This document shows, piece after piece, positions 49,188 to 59,338 of a stretch of 64,000 nucleotides of DNA. The stretch's first letter is position 1, and each line of letters starts with the position of its first letter. This stretch comes from Plasmodiophora brassicae. Taxonomy: Eukaryota > Endomyxa: Phytomyxea > Phytomyxea > Plasmodiophorida. Both the position numbers and the translations under genes were made by a program. The stretch lies in contig CP145412.1 of the NCBI GenBank assembly GCA_036867785.1, positions 372,001 to 436,000 of the forward strand, in the 5' to 3' direction. The notes under the pieces were generated by a model, which was not told the DNA's origin, searched no databases, and saw only the letters and a program-made list of their open reading frames with translations.

Positions 49188-49620
49188 ACACACTAATTAA
49201 GGGGTAGGCCTCTAAAACCGCTAACACCCATTTAGTCTGATACAGACTAAGAGCATCTCCACCGGTGATCCATATCCATATATATATCCGCAAATTTAAT
49301 GATAATGATAGAGAATCTGTACCCCACTCGTTGTCCATATCTATAAACGGATATGGATCGTCATTAAATCCGTCGCAGATTTGAACAGATCTGGAACGGA
49401 TTTGAGGACAGCAAAATGGCGGACAGCGCGCTGCGAACAGCGCACCACGGACTGCGCGCCGGCGTCGGACAACCCCTCCCGTTTAAAGACTGACTGGTGT
49501 CCCGGCCACCGCTGGGGAAACCCCTACCTTTCACCAAATCTGGAATCCATAAATTGCGCGGTTAAAGATATGGATATGGATCACCGGTGGAGATGCTCTA
49601 ATTACGGTAAACACTGTAGA
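49188..49620. mobile_element. Fragment of the TA-flanked TIR element, carrying a Harbinger MITE
   Basis: acacactaattaaggggtagg ... tagtctgatacagactaa at the left and taattacggtaaacactgtag at the right match the right half of the 45998-47059 element. The MITE at 49251-49598 interrupts it. Confidence 0.6.
49251..49598. mobile_element. Harbinger-type MITE (348 bp)
   Basis: Inverted ends GAGCATCTCCACCGGTGATC continue for about 31 bp with ccatatccatat. TAA flanks both sides (49248-49250, 49599-49601). The first 13 bases match Harbinger-1 and -3 termini, so those transposases could have moved it in trans. No coding content. Confidence 0.88.
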
Positions 49621-50141
49621 TTCGTGGGTAGTAAGAGTCGTTTAGGACTGATCATAGGGGGTCATTTGTGCAGATGGAAGGCGAAGGGGGGCCTGTAAAA
49701 GGTGGCCACCTCACACGGGGGGGGGGGGGGGGGGGGGGGGGGAAGATGTCGTTCAGTAGTGTAGACCGATCAACCGAAGTGAGGACGATCAAACGCCTAC
49801 GAACCTTTGAGGGCTCACGAGCCCTTAATTACACTCGCCCCGGAGTCGCCACCCTGCGAGTCTCCAGCACAAATTAAAAGGCGATAGACCGGCATTGCCA
49901 GGTCGGGGAAAGCGAGCGTTCTGCGAACTTCCCTACGGTCCTCCGAACCGAAACCGAGACACCTGCGTAAAAAGCGCGAAACTCAACTCAACTCAACTAA
50001 ACTGACGATCTTGTCTACATGGTGCAATTCGACGTCTGCGATCAAGCTCGCCCCTGGTATTCAGTTTACGTCGGCCAAGTGGTGGACCCCAAGACACCTC
50101 GCTGGAACGAGCACGTCCTGACAGTCATGTGTCGGGTGTTA
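49621..50141. other. Unassigned interval with a long G run
   Basis: No gene recognised. It contains an uninterrupted run of 26 G (49717-49742) and short actcaactcaactcaacta repeats near 49980. Confidence 0.5.
49717..49742 (+). repeat. Poly-G run (26 nt)
   Basis: Uninterrupted G homopolymer, flanked by cacac on the left and aagatg on the right. Length may be affected by sequencing error. Confidence 0.8.
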
Positions 50142-50305
50142 CAACCACCGGAAGGTATATTTGGATCACAAGGACACAATTTATGGATCACGGGGACACA
50201 AACATTGGATTACGGGGACACAATTTTTGGATCATGGGGACATAATTTTTGCATCACGTGGAACAAAATGATGGATCAGACAGACAACGTGAATGGATCA
50301 TTATG
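50142..50305. repeat. Left TIR with tandem units
   Basis: CAACCACCGGAAGG followed by repeated ggatcacggggacac-type units. The outer 115 bp or so are nearly identical, inverted, to the right end. Confidence 0.8.
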
Positions 50306-50336
50306 CATTTATTGTGTCCCTCAACAGGATAGGTGT

Positions 50337-52037
50337 CTAGGCGAGAGGTGGGTGGTAGTCAATGGCAGGTTCTCCAGGTGGTCCTTGAGGAGCGTTGTCA
50401 TTGTCGTCGCCGGGTCCCGATGAACTCGTCTGTGTTTGAGCGCCGTACCAGTTCTCAATGAAATCCTTGGTTAAACGGGAGCAACCGAAAACGTCGCGAA
50501 GGTGCTGGCAGTGGTCCGGTGTGTACTCCTCGTAGAAATGTGGTAGATAACTGTTCAGGAGATCATCGACATCCAGCGTGCCTGTCGGACAGAAAGTTTC
50601 GTCGTCGCCGTGATGGGCAGATTCGTAAAGCTTTTGAGTGTACACTGGTCGTCGGTCTTTGCAATACGCCAAGAATTCACGCATGTGATCGTACGTTTGA
50701 CGAATATCGTCATTCGTAACACGACGAACTTCCTCCACTAACGCCTGCTTGTTACTCGCGAGCGATCGCTCATCCGATGACGCAGCAACCCAACGGAGCC
50801 AGATACGGACCTTAACGAGTCCGAAGAGTTCTTCACAAGGATTTAGGAACGGCGAATACTCTGGTAGGAACTCGAGTTGGAAGAGGTTAGCGACCAGGTC
50901 CCCGCTGAAGAAACTTTCCACGCAACTGGCGCGGTGCAAGCGCGCGTTGTCAAGTATAAAAAGCCGCCGGCGACTCCCATACGACGCTTTTAAGTATGAG
51001 CTGACCATGTTGTTGCTGAAAGCAAGAAAGACATCACGGTCGATGGAAGTATCAAGCACCTCATACCATACAACACCAATTGCTGGAGTTACAGCCAAGA
51101 GCAGCGAGACGTGGTGTCCCCCCGCGGGATCTTCAGAAATGGAAGGTACCCACCCACGCACCGACCAAATTTTACGATTGGCAATTCGCCTCAATGGCAT
51201 TTCGTCACAATATATCGCGTCATAGAGCGGATTAGGCCCAAATATTCCGCGATACTCCTCGGATTCAAGTCGAATAACATACTCAAACCGCTTATCGATG
51301 GTCTCTTGCGCATTACGCCTGATGTGGAACGACTTAAAATCGCCAAGTCGGAACCCAACTCGGTCGCGCAAGTGCCTGCTCAATGTTTTTTCAGAAACGT
51401 CGACATCGTAGGATAGCTTCAGGAACTTCTTCGCAAGTGCAAGAGTCGACCCAGGACAGACAAACATAAATCGGGCTGCTGCGTCAAGCTGGACATCGGA
51501 TAGCTTACGGCGCGCTCCTCGCGGAATACCGTCGTGAGCATTCGAGACCTCGTTCAAGTGCCGCGATACGGTGGACTGAGAGCACCCTACTTCCCTCGCT
51601 ATCTCCTTTTGTGACCGACTTCCATCCAGAGCATGAATAAGGCGATCCTCTTGGTCATCAATGTGCGCTTTTCGCGGTACCAGCGCCTTCCGAACACGTT
51701 CTGGAACATCTTCAATTTGCACTTCACTGGCTAGTAGTCGGTTACTCCACTGGGCGACCTCGTTCTCGAATTGCTGTTGACGATCAGCCAACTCATGGTA
51801 GCGACTTATCTTTCTGTCAGCAACGGCGCGAACGTGATCAGCAGCGCATTGTAGTTGGAGCAATTGCTGCGTTGCACGCTGCCGAGACTTCTCACGCACG
51901 ACCCGGCACTGGTCGTCTAAGCGCCGTTTGTCGGCAGCGCGTCGTGCTTCTGTAGCCGCCGACGTGAATTCGACCTGACCGATTCTCGCGTCTGCGGCGA
52001 TCGTGGGATCCAACCTCGGGATCCGTTCAGGGTTCAT
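50337..52037 (-). CDS. IS630/Tc1-type DDE transposase, intact (566 aa)
   Basis: ATG 52037. Residues about 20-110 form a charged, probably coiled-coil region unusual for this superfamily. A helix-turn-helix follows (SRSQKEIAREVGCSQSTVSR, about 138-160) with a second DNA-binding segment (KLSYDVDVSEKTLSRHLRD). The nuclease has YDAIYCDEMPLRR (first Asp), RRLFILDNARLHRA (second Asp) and EYSPFLNPCEELFGLVK (Glu); I count 38 residues between the second Asp and the Glu. An acidic tail of about 90 residues follows. The frame is unbroken and both TIRs are present, so it could be active. Confidence 0.88.
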   Translation of the reverse strand: MNPERIPRLDPTIAADARIGQVEFTSAATEARRAADKRRLDDQCRVVREKSRQRATQQLLQLQCAADHVRAVADRKISRYHELADRQQQFENEVAQWSNRLLASEVQIEDVPERVRKALVPRKAHIDDQEDRLIHALDGSRSQKEIAREVGCSQSTVSRHLNEVSNAHDGIPRGARRKLSDVQLDAAARFMFVCPGSTLALAKKFLKLSYDVDVSEKTLSRHLRDRVGFRLGDFKSFHIRRNAQETIDKRFEYVIRLESEEYRGIFGPNPLYDAIYCDEMPLRRIANRKIWSVRGWVPSISEDPAGGHHVSLLLAVTPAIGVVWYEVLDTSIDRDVFLAFSNNMVSSYLKASYGSRRRLFILDNARLHRASCVESFFSGDLVANLFQLEFLPEYSPFLNPCEELFGLVKVRIWLRWVAASSDERSLASNKQALVEEVRRVTNDDIRQTYDHMREFLAYCKDRRPVYTQKLYESAHHGDDETFCPTGTLDVDDLLNSYLPHFYEEYTPDHCQHLRDVFGCSRLTKDFIENWYGAQTQTSSSGPGDDNDNAPQGPPGEPAIDYHPPLA

Positions 52038-52267
52038 CGCTGGTCGCCCCCGCCGACGCCGAATGAGATGAGACGGTTCGTCTCCTTCTGCTGTGTATCA
52101 GTACTGAATCACATTGCCAATGTGATGCTGCCCGTCAAGTACATGACGCTTACCACTATTTGCATGCCGACTCTGACGACTTGCGACGCTCAACGTTGAT
52201 GCATTCGCCTCGCCACATGCGGTCGCCTGATCCATTTGATGTGGCCCAACGATCCACGAAATCCGTC

Positions 52268-52431
52268 CCGGTGATCCATTTTAACTTGTCCGCCCGATCC
52301 GCCAATTTGGTCCGCGTGATGCAAAAATTGTGTCCCCATGATCCAAAAATTATGTCCCCGTGATCCAATGTTTGTGTCCCCGTGATCCATAAATTGTGTC
52401 CCTGTGATCCAAATATACCTTCCGGTGGTTG
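52268..52431. repeat. Right TIR with tandem units
   Basis: Inverted counterpart of the left TIR, ending ccttccggtggttg before TA. Confidence 0.8.
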
Positions 52432-52433
52432 TA

Positions 52434-52838
52434 TAATATATACACGACGTTATTCCCGCCAGTTCGACGGTACTCGGCAGAGACCCTGGCCCGGTACGTG
52501 TCCGTACATAAGTGCTTTCCGATGAAGATAACGGCTGACTCGGTCTTGAGGCTATGACCTGCTCGAGGTGCTTATAGGCACGGCATCCGGGTTTCGATTG
52601 ACGATGACGGTGGCGTATCGCGCACGTGGTAACGGATGGCCGAACATCCGCACAGAAGGCGTCCTTACCGAGGAAGACCGAGGAGGACTTAACGCGATGA
52701 CGCGATGAGAACTTTAGGTCGAGCACCTGACGTTTTCATACTGCAAACTGCAAAGGCGTCTGCGAAATGACGAAATAAAGGAGACGCCTCGCTATCTGGA
52801 GTTCAGGTGGGATATATCTAAAGGGTCCTGTGGAATAT
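52434..52838. other. Unassigned interval before Gypsy-3
   Basis: No recognisable gene or repeat in about 400 bp. Confidence 0.5.
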
Positions 52839-52843
52839 GATGT

Positions 52844-52994
52844 TGTACTACCAAGGTAGTAAGTAGATCGTCACAGTAGTTCGTCACACTGTACCCGAAG
52901 AATAAAGAAAGTCTCTTATTGTTTGCTCAGTCGTCGCGGGCTGTTGTCGACGTCCCTGAGAGCGTCGGGCTCGTGGCGGCACGCCGAAAGTACA
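52844..52994 (+). repeat. Gypsy-3 5' LTR
   Basis: 151 bp. Its last base begins the palindrome AGAAACGTTTCT (52994-53005). Confidence 0.9.
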
Positions 52995-53037
52995 GAAACG
53001 TTTCTAGCGACAACTTTGGCGCTACCGAGACTCTCCC

Positions 53038-54200
53038 ATGTCAAGGGGACGGTTGGTCGAGTATGGCATCGGCCAGTCGAGTGATGATGATATCGCGCAG
53101 TTGGGAGGTAGGCCTCTCTTCATGTCGATTGTCTCCGACCTTGAAGTCGAAAAACTTCGAGGAGATAACAAAATTCTTGAAACGGTACAAACAAATATTG
53201 TACCCGTATTGAACAACGCAGAAAACTTCACAACGAGGATACACCCACAGGCACTACGAGAGTGTATCGACGACGACGAGCTGGATGACATTGCTCAGTA
53301 TCGTATGCGGAAACCTCTTGATGAAGTTACTGACGATGATCTCTTAGCGTATCTGCAAGTAGTGCAGAAGAGAAACGCGAAAGGAAACAAGGAACACAAC
53401 CTGAAAGAGTTGTTGAAGAAGGCCGTTATCATGGACATGTCGATTCAGTCGAGCCACGAGCGAGTGGACGATTTGTTCGGCAAATTCAACAGATTCGTAC
53501 GTGACCGTCATCTGGACGACAAGTACAAAGGAACGGAAAAGAAGGTGAAGAAGAAAATCAAGATCCTGTACGAAGGTATTCGCCCAAAGGAGTTGAAGGA
53601 TATGATCTTCGAGGAAATAGAATTCGGTGATCATGAGGACGCTTGGTATGACGAGATCAAATTCTTTGACCTCGTAGATAAGCTAGCCGATGAGCAACAG
53701 CGCAATCACATAAGTCGCATCCGCAAAGAAAAACGTATGGCCAACGGTGGACACCGAGTCGAAAAGAAAAACAACGTAACCACGGCAATGGTGGCGGTGG
53801 AAACGGTGGCGGCGGCGGACGCAACACCGGCAGCAACAACAAAGACAGTGGCACGAACCAGTCCACGAAGAAGACTGAACATTCAGGTAAACAGCCTGCT
53901 GCTAAGATCCCTGATCATGTTAGGGAAAATTACGAGAAGAAGAAACCGCCGGAAGGTGGATGTGCATTCTGCAAAGGAGATCATTGGTTGCCCTTATGCA
54001 CGAAAGTCACACCCGAGAAGCGAAAGGAATTGCTGACCCAGATCAAAGAGAAGAATCAGCACAATCAACAGAAAGATCAAGTTACCCCAGTTCCCACGAA
54101 GGACACGTACAGAGCACAAACGAGCGACATCCGGAAATGCCTCGTTAGGTTCGGTACGTGTACAGGATTGCATATCGTTCCAGTATGAATTCGACAGTGG
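53038..54200 (+). pseudogene. Gypsy-3 gag and zinc knuckle
   Basis: ATG 53038 (MSRGRLVEYGIGQSSDDD). The capsid region continues to about 53760. A frameshift then moves coding into another frame with PPEGGCAFCKGDHWLPLC (knuckle CAFCKGDHWLPLC, spacing 2-3-4) and a Lys/Gln-rich tail, and a further shift leads to the protease. Confidence 0.8.
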
Positions 54201-55790
54201 TTGTACGGCGACAACGCTGTCTCTGACCCAGTTGGATATTATCCAAAGCAAATCGTTTGTGTCTTATAGGAAATTCGAAAATCCTGTCACCAGCAAACTC
54301 GCGAAAGCCGATGAGATTGCAACAATGATTGGATTGGCGATCTTAGATCTGACGTTTACATCTCAACAGGGTACTCAAGTCACCCTACGCCGAGTTGAAT
54401 GTCTAGTCTCCAGAAACGATTTGAGCGATAACGTCATCCTTATCGGCCGACGTGAGCTCGACATTCTTGGCATTAACCCCGATGATATTTTCGAAGACAA
54501 GTATTCCAACCATGCTGACAGTGTGGAACTTGTATGTAGCTATGAAGATCGACTACAGAATTTGACGACGAAACGCTTTCGTGTTGAGACTTCAAATGAA
54601 GCGGTAACGCAACCTGATCCTGGTGATGATTATTTCGTTGATGTAGGCGACTTCGACAAATCGGAAGTTGACAAGGCTATCGATAGCATGGTGGATCGCG
54701 CCGGTGAGGAAGGGCTTCCAATTGAACACAAGAGTGAGTTACGCCGTATTGTGTATGATCGCCATGACGTATGGCGAATTAATTGGATCGTATACCTCCA
54801 GTGAAGGTGACACCCATGAAATTGCATTTGAAACATGATGCTAAACCTGTAGCCTGTGGAGCCGGGAGGTACCCCATACCTCACCAGCAATTCCTGCATG
54901 AACATTGTGCGAATCTACTGGAGAACGACTTTATATATCGGAACCCTCAGTCCCGATATGCTTCCAGAGCCGACGTCCACGAGAAGAAGGACTTTAGTAA
55001 TCGTGGTTATCGCATGACCGCTGATTATCGCCCTGTCAATCGGCAGATTGAACGTGTGGCTTGGCCTATGCCGCATTTGGATGTCGTTCTTATGTATCTA
55101 CGGACGGCAACGATATTCATGTTATTTGACGCCTTCAAAGGCTATTGGCAGTTTCCCCTGCATGTCGATTCGCAGGAAGTTTGTTCGTTTATGACGCACG
55201 AGGGTAACTTCACACCCAAACGCATAATGCAAGGCATTTGCGATGCCGTATTTGCCTTCCAATCTGGGATGCAGGAAGTTCTGGGCGAACTCTTGTATTT
55301 ATGTGTTCTTCTTTGGATTGATGATGTTCTTGGCTACGTCTCCGACTTCAAGGAGTATTTCACTGTTTTGAAGCGCATTCTGAAGAAGTTTGCATCATTC
55401 GGTGTTAAGTGCAATCCAAATCGCTGTCATCTTTTCTTGAAGAAGGTGAAGTGGTGTGGGCGCATCACTTCGTCCGAAGGTGTTTCGTATGATCCTGACA
55501 TGATCTGCGCTCTGAAGACGATGTCGATCCCGCAGACTGCCGCTGATTTGCAGCAGTTTATATGTGGACTGAACTGGATGCGGTCTGCTATTCCGCGTTT
55601 CGCTGAACGTGTGCATCCGCTGCAGCAATTGTTGCTGGAAGCGTCACGCTCAATTGGTTCGTTGAAGAAGCGTCAGCTTCGTCGCGTTCGACTCGATCAT
55701 ATCGGTTGGGGAGATGCGCATGCCCGAAGTTTTGAAACGCTGAAGGATGTTCTGGCTAATTTGATGACAACCCAAAAGATGGTTGGATAG
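54180..55790 (+). pseudogene. Gypsy-3 protease and reverse transcriptase
   Basis: Protease FDSGCTATTLS (about 54196) runs in frame to about 54780. A frame change then leads to the 54783-55790 frame with VTPMKLHLKHDAKPV, TIFMLFDAFKGYWQFPL and catalytic box LLWIDDVLGY. This frame ends in a stop at 55790 and RNase H follows in another frame. Confidence 0.85.
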
Positions 55791-55795
55791 TCTGC

Positions 55796-56730
55796 ATGTT
55801 TCCTGATGCATCAAATCACTTCTGGTCTGTTTTTCTGACACAGATTCCATCTACCGATCTTGTTAAATCGTATGATGATCAGCAGCATGAACCATTGGCG
55901 TTCATTTCTGGTTCGTTTAAAGGCAATCAGCTACGCTGGGCGACTATCGAGAAAGAAGCCTTTTGTAGATCGTGTATAGAGAACCTCAGCGTCCTCGTTC
56001 CCAGATCTCCTGATCCTTCTCCCCCATGCCGTCCGGCCTTCCCGCATGCCGTACGGACTCTCCTGGTCTTAGGGCTACCTCTCCTAGATGCTGTTCTTGG
56101 TATCTCTGGCTGCGACAGGGCATGCTGCACTGCTCCACCGTCTACACTTTGCTATCGTTGAAGGTTGTTTTCGATTGAAGCATTTCTTGTATACTTCATT
56201 ACCTTTTCGAATCTTCACTGACCATCGTAATCTTGCATTTATTCTGGTCCCATATCGCTATATGACGTCACCAAGTCGTACAACGGGTGATCGCTTGGAG
56301 CGATGGCGTTTGCAGCTTGAATCTTTAAATTTCGAAATCGAACATATTCCAGGTGATGAGAATATCTGGGCTGATCTTGGCACAGGTTGGGGGGCTCCTG
56401 TCTCTTCTGAAGTGTCAGGTACTGTTTCGTCTGTTCGTCATCTGCGTCTTTGTCCGAAAGCAGTTCGTTTTCGTGACTATCGCATTCATGATGATTTTTT
56501 ATGGCCGACTATTGCTGACATCGATGAGTCGCAATTATCCTTTTGTCGTGATTCTGGTATTGTCCTACCTGCTGAAGGAGATCTGGAACTTGAAGGTGTT
56601 CCGTTCGCTTTGCATCGAAATGATCACGGTGTTTGGTCGCTTCCTGATGGTCCTGTCTGGATTCCTCCTGGTCCTCTACAACTTCGCATTATGGTTATAC
56701 TCATATGGGTTTGTCAGGACATTTAATTTA
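55796..56730 (+). pseudogene. Gypsy-3 RNase H, interrupted by a solo LTR
   Basis: MFPDASNHFWSVFL and LRWATIEKEAF precede the solo LTR (55964-56146). IVEGCFRLKHFL, IFTDHRNLAFI and GDENIWADLGTGWG follow it. Further frame changes occur before the integrase near 56.8 kb. Confidence 0.8.
55964..56146 (-). repeat. Solo LTR of the Gypsy-2 family
   Basis: 183 bp, reverse complement of the Gypsy-2 LTR with a few substitutions, flanked by CTTT on both sides (55960-55963, 56147-56150). It arose from an inserted Gypsy-2-type element that lost its interior by LTR-LTR recombination. Confidence 0.92.
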
Positions 56731-56809
56731 ACGCCTGATAATACTCTGACAGACACTGATTCGCCAACACTTCTGGTGGGCGGATCTGGATGATTCAGTT
56801 CGACAATTT

Positions 56810-58048
56810 GTGCAACATTGTTTGCACTGCCTCCGAAACCGCAATGGGACGGTTATACCGCGGTCGTTTGGTTATGCAATGCATGCTCGTCAGTCGTCAC
56901 CCAATAAGGTGCTACACTACGACTTTTTGTTCATCGAGAAGCCGCGTGCAGGCTGCTACCACTCAAATCGATATGTCTTGGTTTTGAAGGACGATTTCTC
57001 TGGTTTCGTTGAATTGGTCCCTGTCGAATCTGCGGATCACATCTCTGTTGCTGAATCAATGATTGATTGGTTCAAGCGCTTTGGCATTGTTCGCCAGCAT
57101 GTCTCTGATCAAGGTTCACATTTTATGAATAAGGTGATCGACGAACTTGTGTCGCGTTTGCACATCGCCCGTCACTTTACAACTGCCTATACGCCATGGG
57201 CTAACGGCACTGTCGAGATCGTTAACCGTCGAATTCTCTTTCTTTTGAAAACACTCCTGTCTGAATTCGGAATGATTTTTCAAGATTGGCCGTGTGTGCT
57301 TCCACTCATTAATATGGTTATTAACCATACAATTCGGCCCCGGATCGGTTACGCTCCTGTCACAATATTTACTGGTCTGGAACCATCGACTCTGCTATCT
57401 TCGATCTTCATTTCACGGTTGGATTCTGTTGTTGATGTTCCGCTTACACCTGATCGTCTCGTTGAGTTGACATCTGAACTTATTGAGGCATTGGACAGTA
57501 TTCACTCTGATGCGTCGCATCGTATCAACAAACAACGCGCTCAACAACACAAGTCGCGTTTGAATCGCCGCAATGTTCAACCGATTAATTTTGCTCCTGG
57601 GGACTACGTTCTCGTTGCGAAACGTTCGGGACGTAAAACTTCGTACAATTGGACTGGACCTTGTGAGATCATATCGCATGTTAACCAGCATGTCTATTCT
57701 GTTCGTAACCTGTTAACCGACGATGTCACTGAGATCCATGCCCAACGATTGATGTTCTATCATGATTCGTCATTGAATGTCACCTCGGACATGTTGCATA
57801 ATATTGCTTTGACTGGCAGCACCTACATCGTTGATCGTATATCTGACATGCGATCGGATCCTGTTTCCGGTGATCTTGAACTGCTTGTCCATTGGCAAGG
57901 TTTTCAAGATGAGGATGCAACTTGGGAACCGTACACAACAATGGCTACGGATACTCCTGATAAGTTCGTCAGTTCTTGTCTACGCGTACTGATGACCTAT
58001 CTCGCAAACTGGCGCAAGATTTCTGAAAGGGGAAGTGTACCAAGGTAG
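56810..58048 (+). pseudogene. Gypsy-3 integrase and chromodomain
   Basis: Open frame with integrase core D (LKDDFSGFVELVPV), D (VSDQGSHFMN), E (GTVEIVNRRI), the GPF-like NWTGPCEIISHVNQHVYSVR and a chromodomain-like LELLVHWQGFQDEDATWEP. The zinc-binding part just upstream (CLHCLRNRNGTV) is partly out of frame. It runs slightly into the 3' LTR. Codons here end in T unusually often compared with Gypsy-1 and -2. Confidence 0.85.
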
Positions 58049-58179
58049 TAGATCGTCACAGTAGATCGTCACACTGTACCCGAAGAATAAAGACAGTCTC
58101 TTATTGTTTGCTCAGTCGTCGCGGGCTGTTGTCGACGTCCCTGAGAGCGTCGGGCTCGTGGCGGCACGCCGAAAGTACA
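58036..58179 (+). repeat. Gypsy-3 3' LTR
   Basis: 144 bp, several differences from the 5' LTR near its start, followed by GATGT. Confidence 0.9.
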
Positions 58180-58184
58180 GATGT

Positions 58185-59338
58185 CCAGCTGCCCAAGAAA
58201 CGGGTCGATCGATCATATATACTGCGAATACCCCTGCAACGTCTCCCACGGCGGTTGCGGTAGGCATGGGAGGTCGCACATCGAATGGCGAAAGTAGCGT
58301 AGGGCCAGCCTGCTGGAGATCGAGAATCTAATTATTAGTGCGACCCCTGCCATTGACATCGCAGTCCAGGGTCATCGTTGCAATACACACGAACTTCGCT
58401 GAGGAATCCCTACCAGGTCACAATATCATACATGTGTGCCTAACAGAATCAATACGAGCGCCGATGACAATATGGATCTTGCACGCCAACCACTCCCTCG
58501 TACCTGTACCGATCGGCGTCAACGATTAGCCGCCCCGCGTATTCGTGCCGACAGGGACAGGAGATCACACCGCCTGCCCCGTCTCCGGTGTGCTTTTTAA
58601 CGTATATGGCGAGGCAGGGCTGGCAGAACAAGTCGAGACCGATTAGATAATGCATATGGAACAGTAAGCGAAACGGTCGCGTAAGAGCGCGCCATAAACG
58701 ACGAGGACGGGCGATATTGCCGGCATGCGCGCGCAGGAACGAACACTGGCGGAAGTTGCGAGACGTGGAGACCGATCGATCATTCCCAGGATCAATACGT
58801 CGTCAGCGGCCTACATAGGGTCTGAGTGTACAGGACAATCGTATTACGTACATGTTCTTCGGCAGCGGCTACCTGAATTCCCATGTCAACACATGCCGCG
58901 GACCATACATTACATTTTATGTTGCTCCGGGTACTCAAATCGCCGTCAAGGGATCGACTCCGGAAGCGCTGCACGTGACAGGTACACGTCAATGTGCGAC
59001 TACACGCGGCGATCTGCCATGTCCTGCATTTGCCACGGACAGGGATGCGGCAGCTGCATGTCCACCGTGCTGTAGCGGCAGGGCTGCGTGGGCTGCTGGC
59101 TGCCTGCTTGCCTGCAGCTGCTGGCTGGTACGTAGACGGGGCGCGGGGCCGCGCGCGCACTTGGTCCTGACAAATAGTGCGTGACTGAGCGCTGCGGCAG
59201 CACACATTGTCCGTCATCTCGCTGACAATCGTGACAGGCACGATCCGAGCCCATCAGTCGACGCTGCACGCTGTCTGCCGAGCACCTGGACGAAATTGTT
59301 CTTCGCTGGTGCATATCGCATACAGGCTGTCCGTATCG
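58185..59338. other. Interval between the transposon island and the first host gene
   Basis: About 1.15 kb without a clearly supported gene. It contains a small minus-strand frame (58449-58655) and a plus-strand frame (58852-59184) whose end is low-complexity (gctgctggctgcctgcttgc). It probably includes the promoter of the PHD-finger gene. Confidence 0.5.
58449..58655 (-). CDS. Possible small protein or exon with Cys/His pairs
   Basis: ATG 58655, 68 codons: MHYLIGLDLFCQPCLAIYVK, then SCPCRHEYAGRLIVDADRYR. The C-x2-C ... C-x-C-x-H spacing could bind zinc, and the sequence looks less random than other short frames nearby. No family recognised. It may be one exon of a larger gene or chance. Confidence 0.25.
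   Translation of the reverse strand: MHYLIGLDLFCQPCLAIYVKKHTGDGAGGVISCPCRHEYAGRLIVDADRYRYEGVVGVQDPYCHRRSY

Larger units (their letters stand above)
50142..52431 (-). mobile_element. Complete IS630/Tc1-type transposon with long repeat-rich TIRs
   Basis: 2290 bp, flanked by TA (50140-50141, 52432-52433). Both ends begin CAACCACCGGAAGGTATATT and remain similar for roughly 165 bp. Within each TIR a unit of about 20-23 bp (ggatcacggggacacaattt, with variants) is repeated about five times. It has a single intact transposase gene on minus. Confidence 0.9.
52844..58179 (+). mobile_element. Gypsy-3: older Ty3/gypsy element, frameshifted, carrying a solo LTR
   Basis: LTRs 52844-52994 (151 bp) and 58036-58179 (144 bp) start TGTAC, end AAAGTACA and differ by small indels and substitutions. 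A 5-bp duplication GATGT flanks them (52839-52843, 58180-58184). The coding order and gag sequence (RMRKPLDEVTDDDLLAYLQ) are close to Gypsy-1, so the two belong to one clade. LTR divergence and several frame breaks make it the oldest LTR element that is still complete in outline. Confidence 0.9.

Noticed and set aside
53657-53866. Minus-strand proline-rich frame
   Set aside because: Shadow of the Gly/Thr-rich linker of Gypsy-3 gag on the opposite strand.
56353-56793. Hydrophobic frame resembling a multi-pass membrane protein
   Set aside because: It overlaps Gypsy-3 RNase H/linker coding in another frame. The hydrophobicity comes from T-rich codons read out of frame.
58852-59184. Plus-strand frame of 110 codons upstream of the PHD gene
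   Set aside because: The second half is Cys/Ala-rich low-complexity sequence from gctgctggctg repeats and no domain is visible. Not enough to call a gene.
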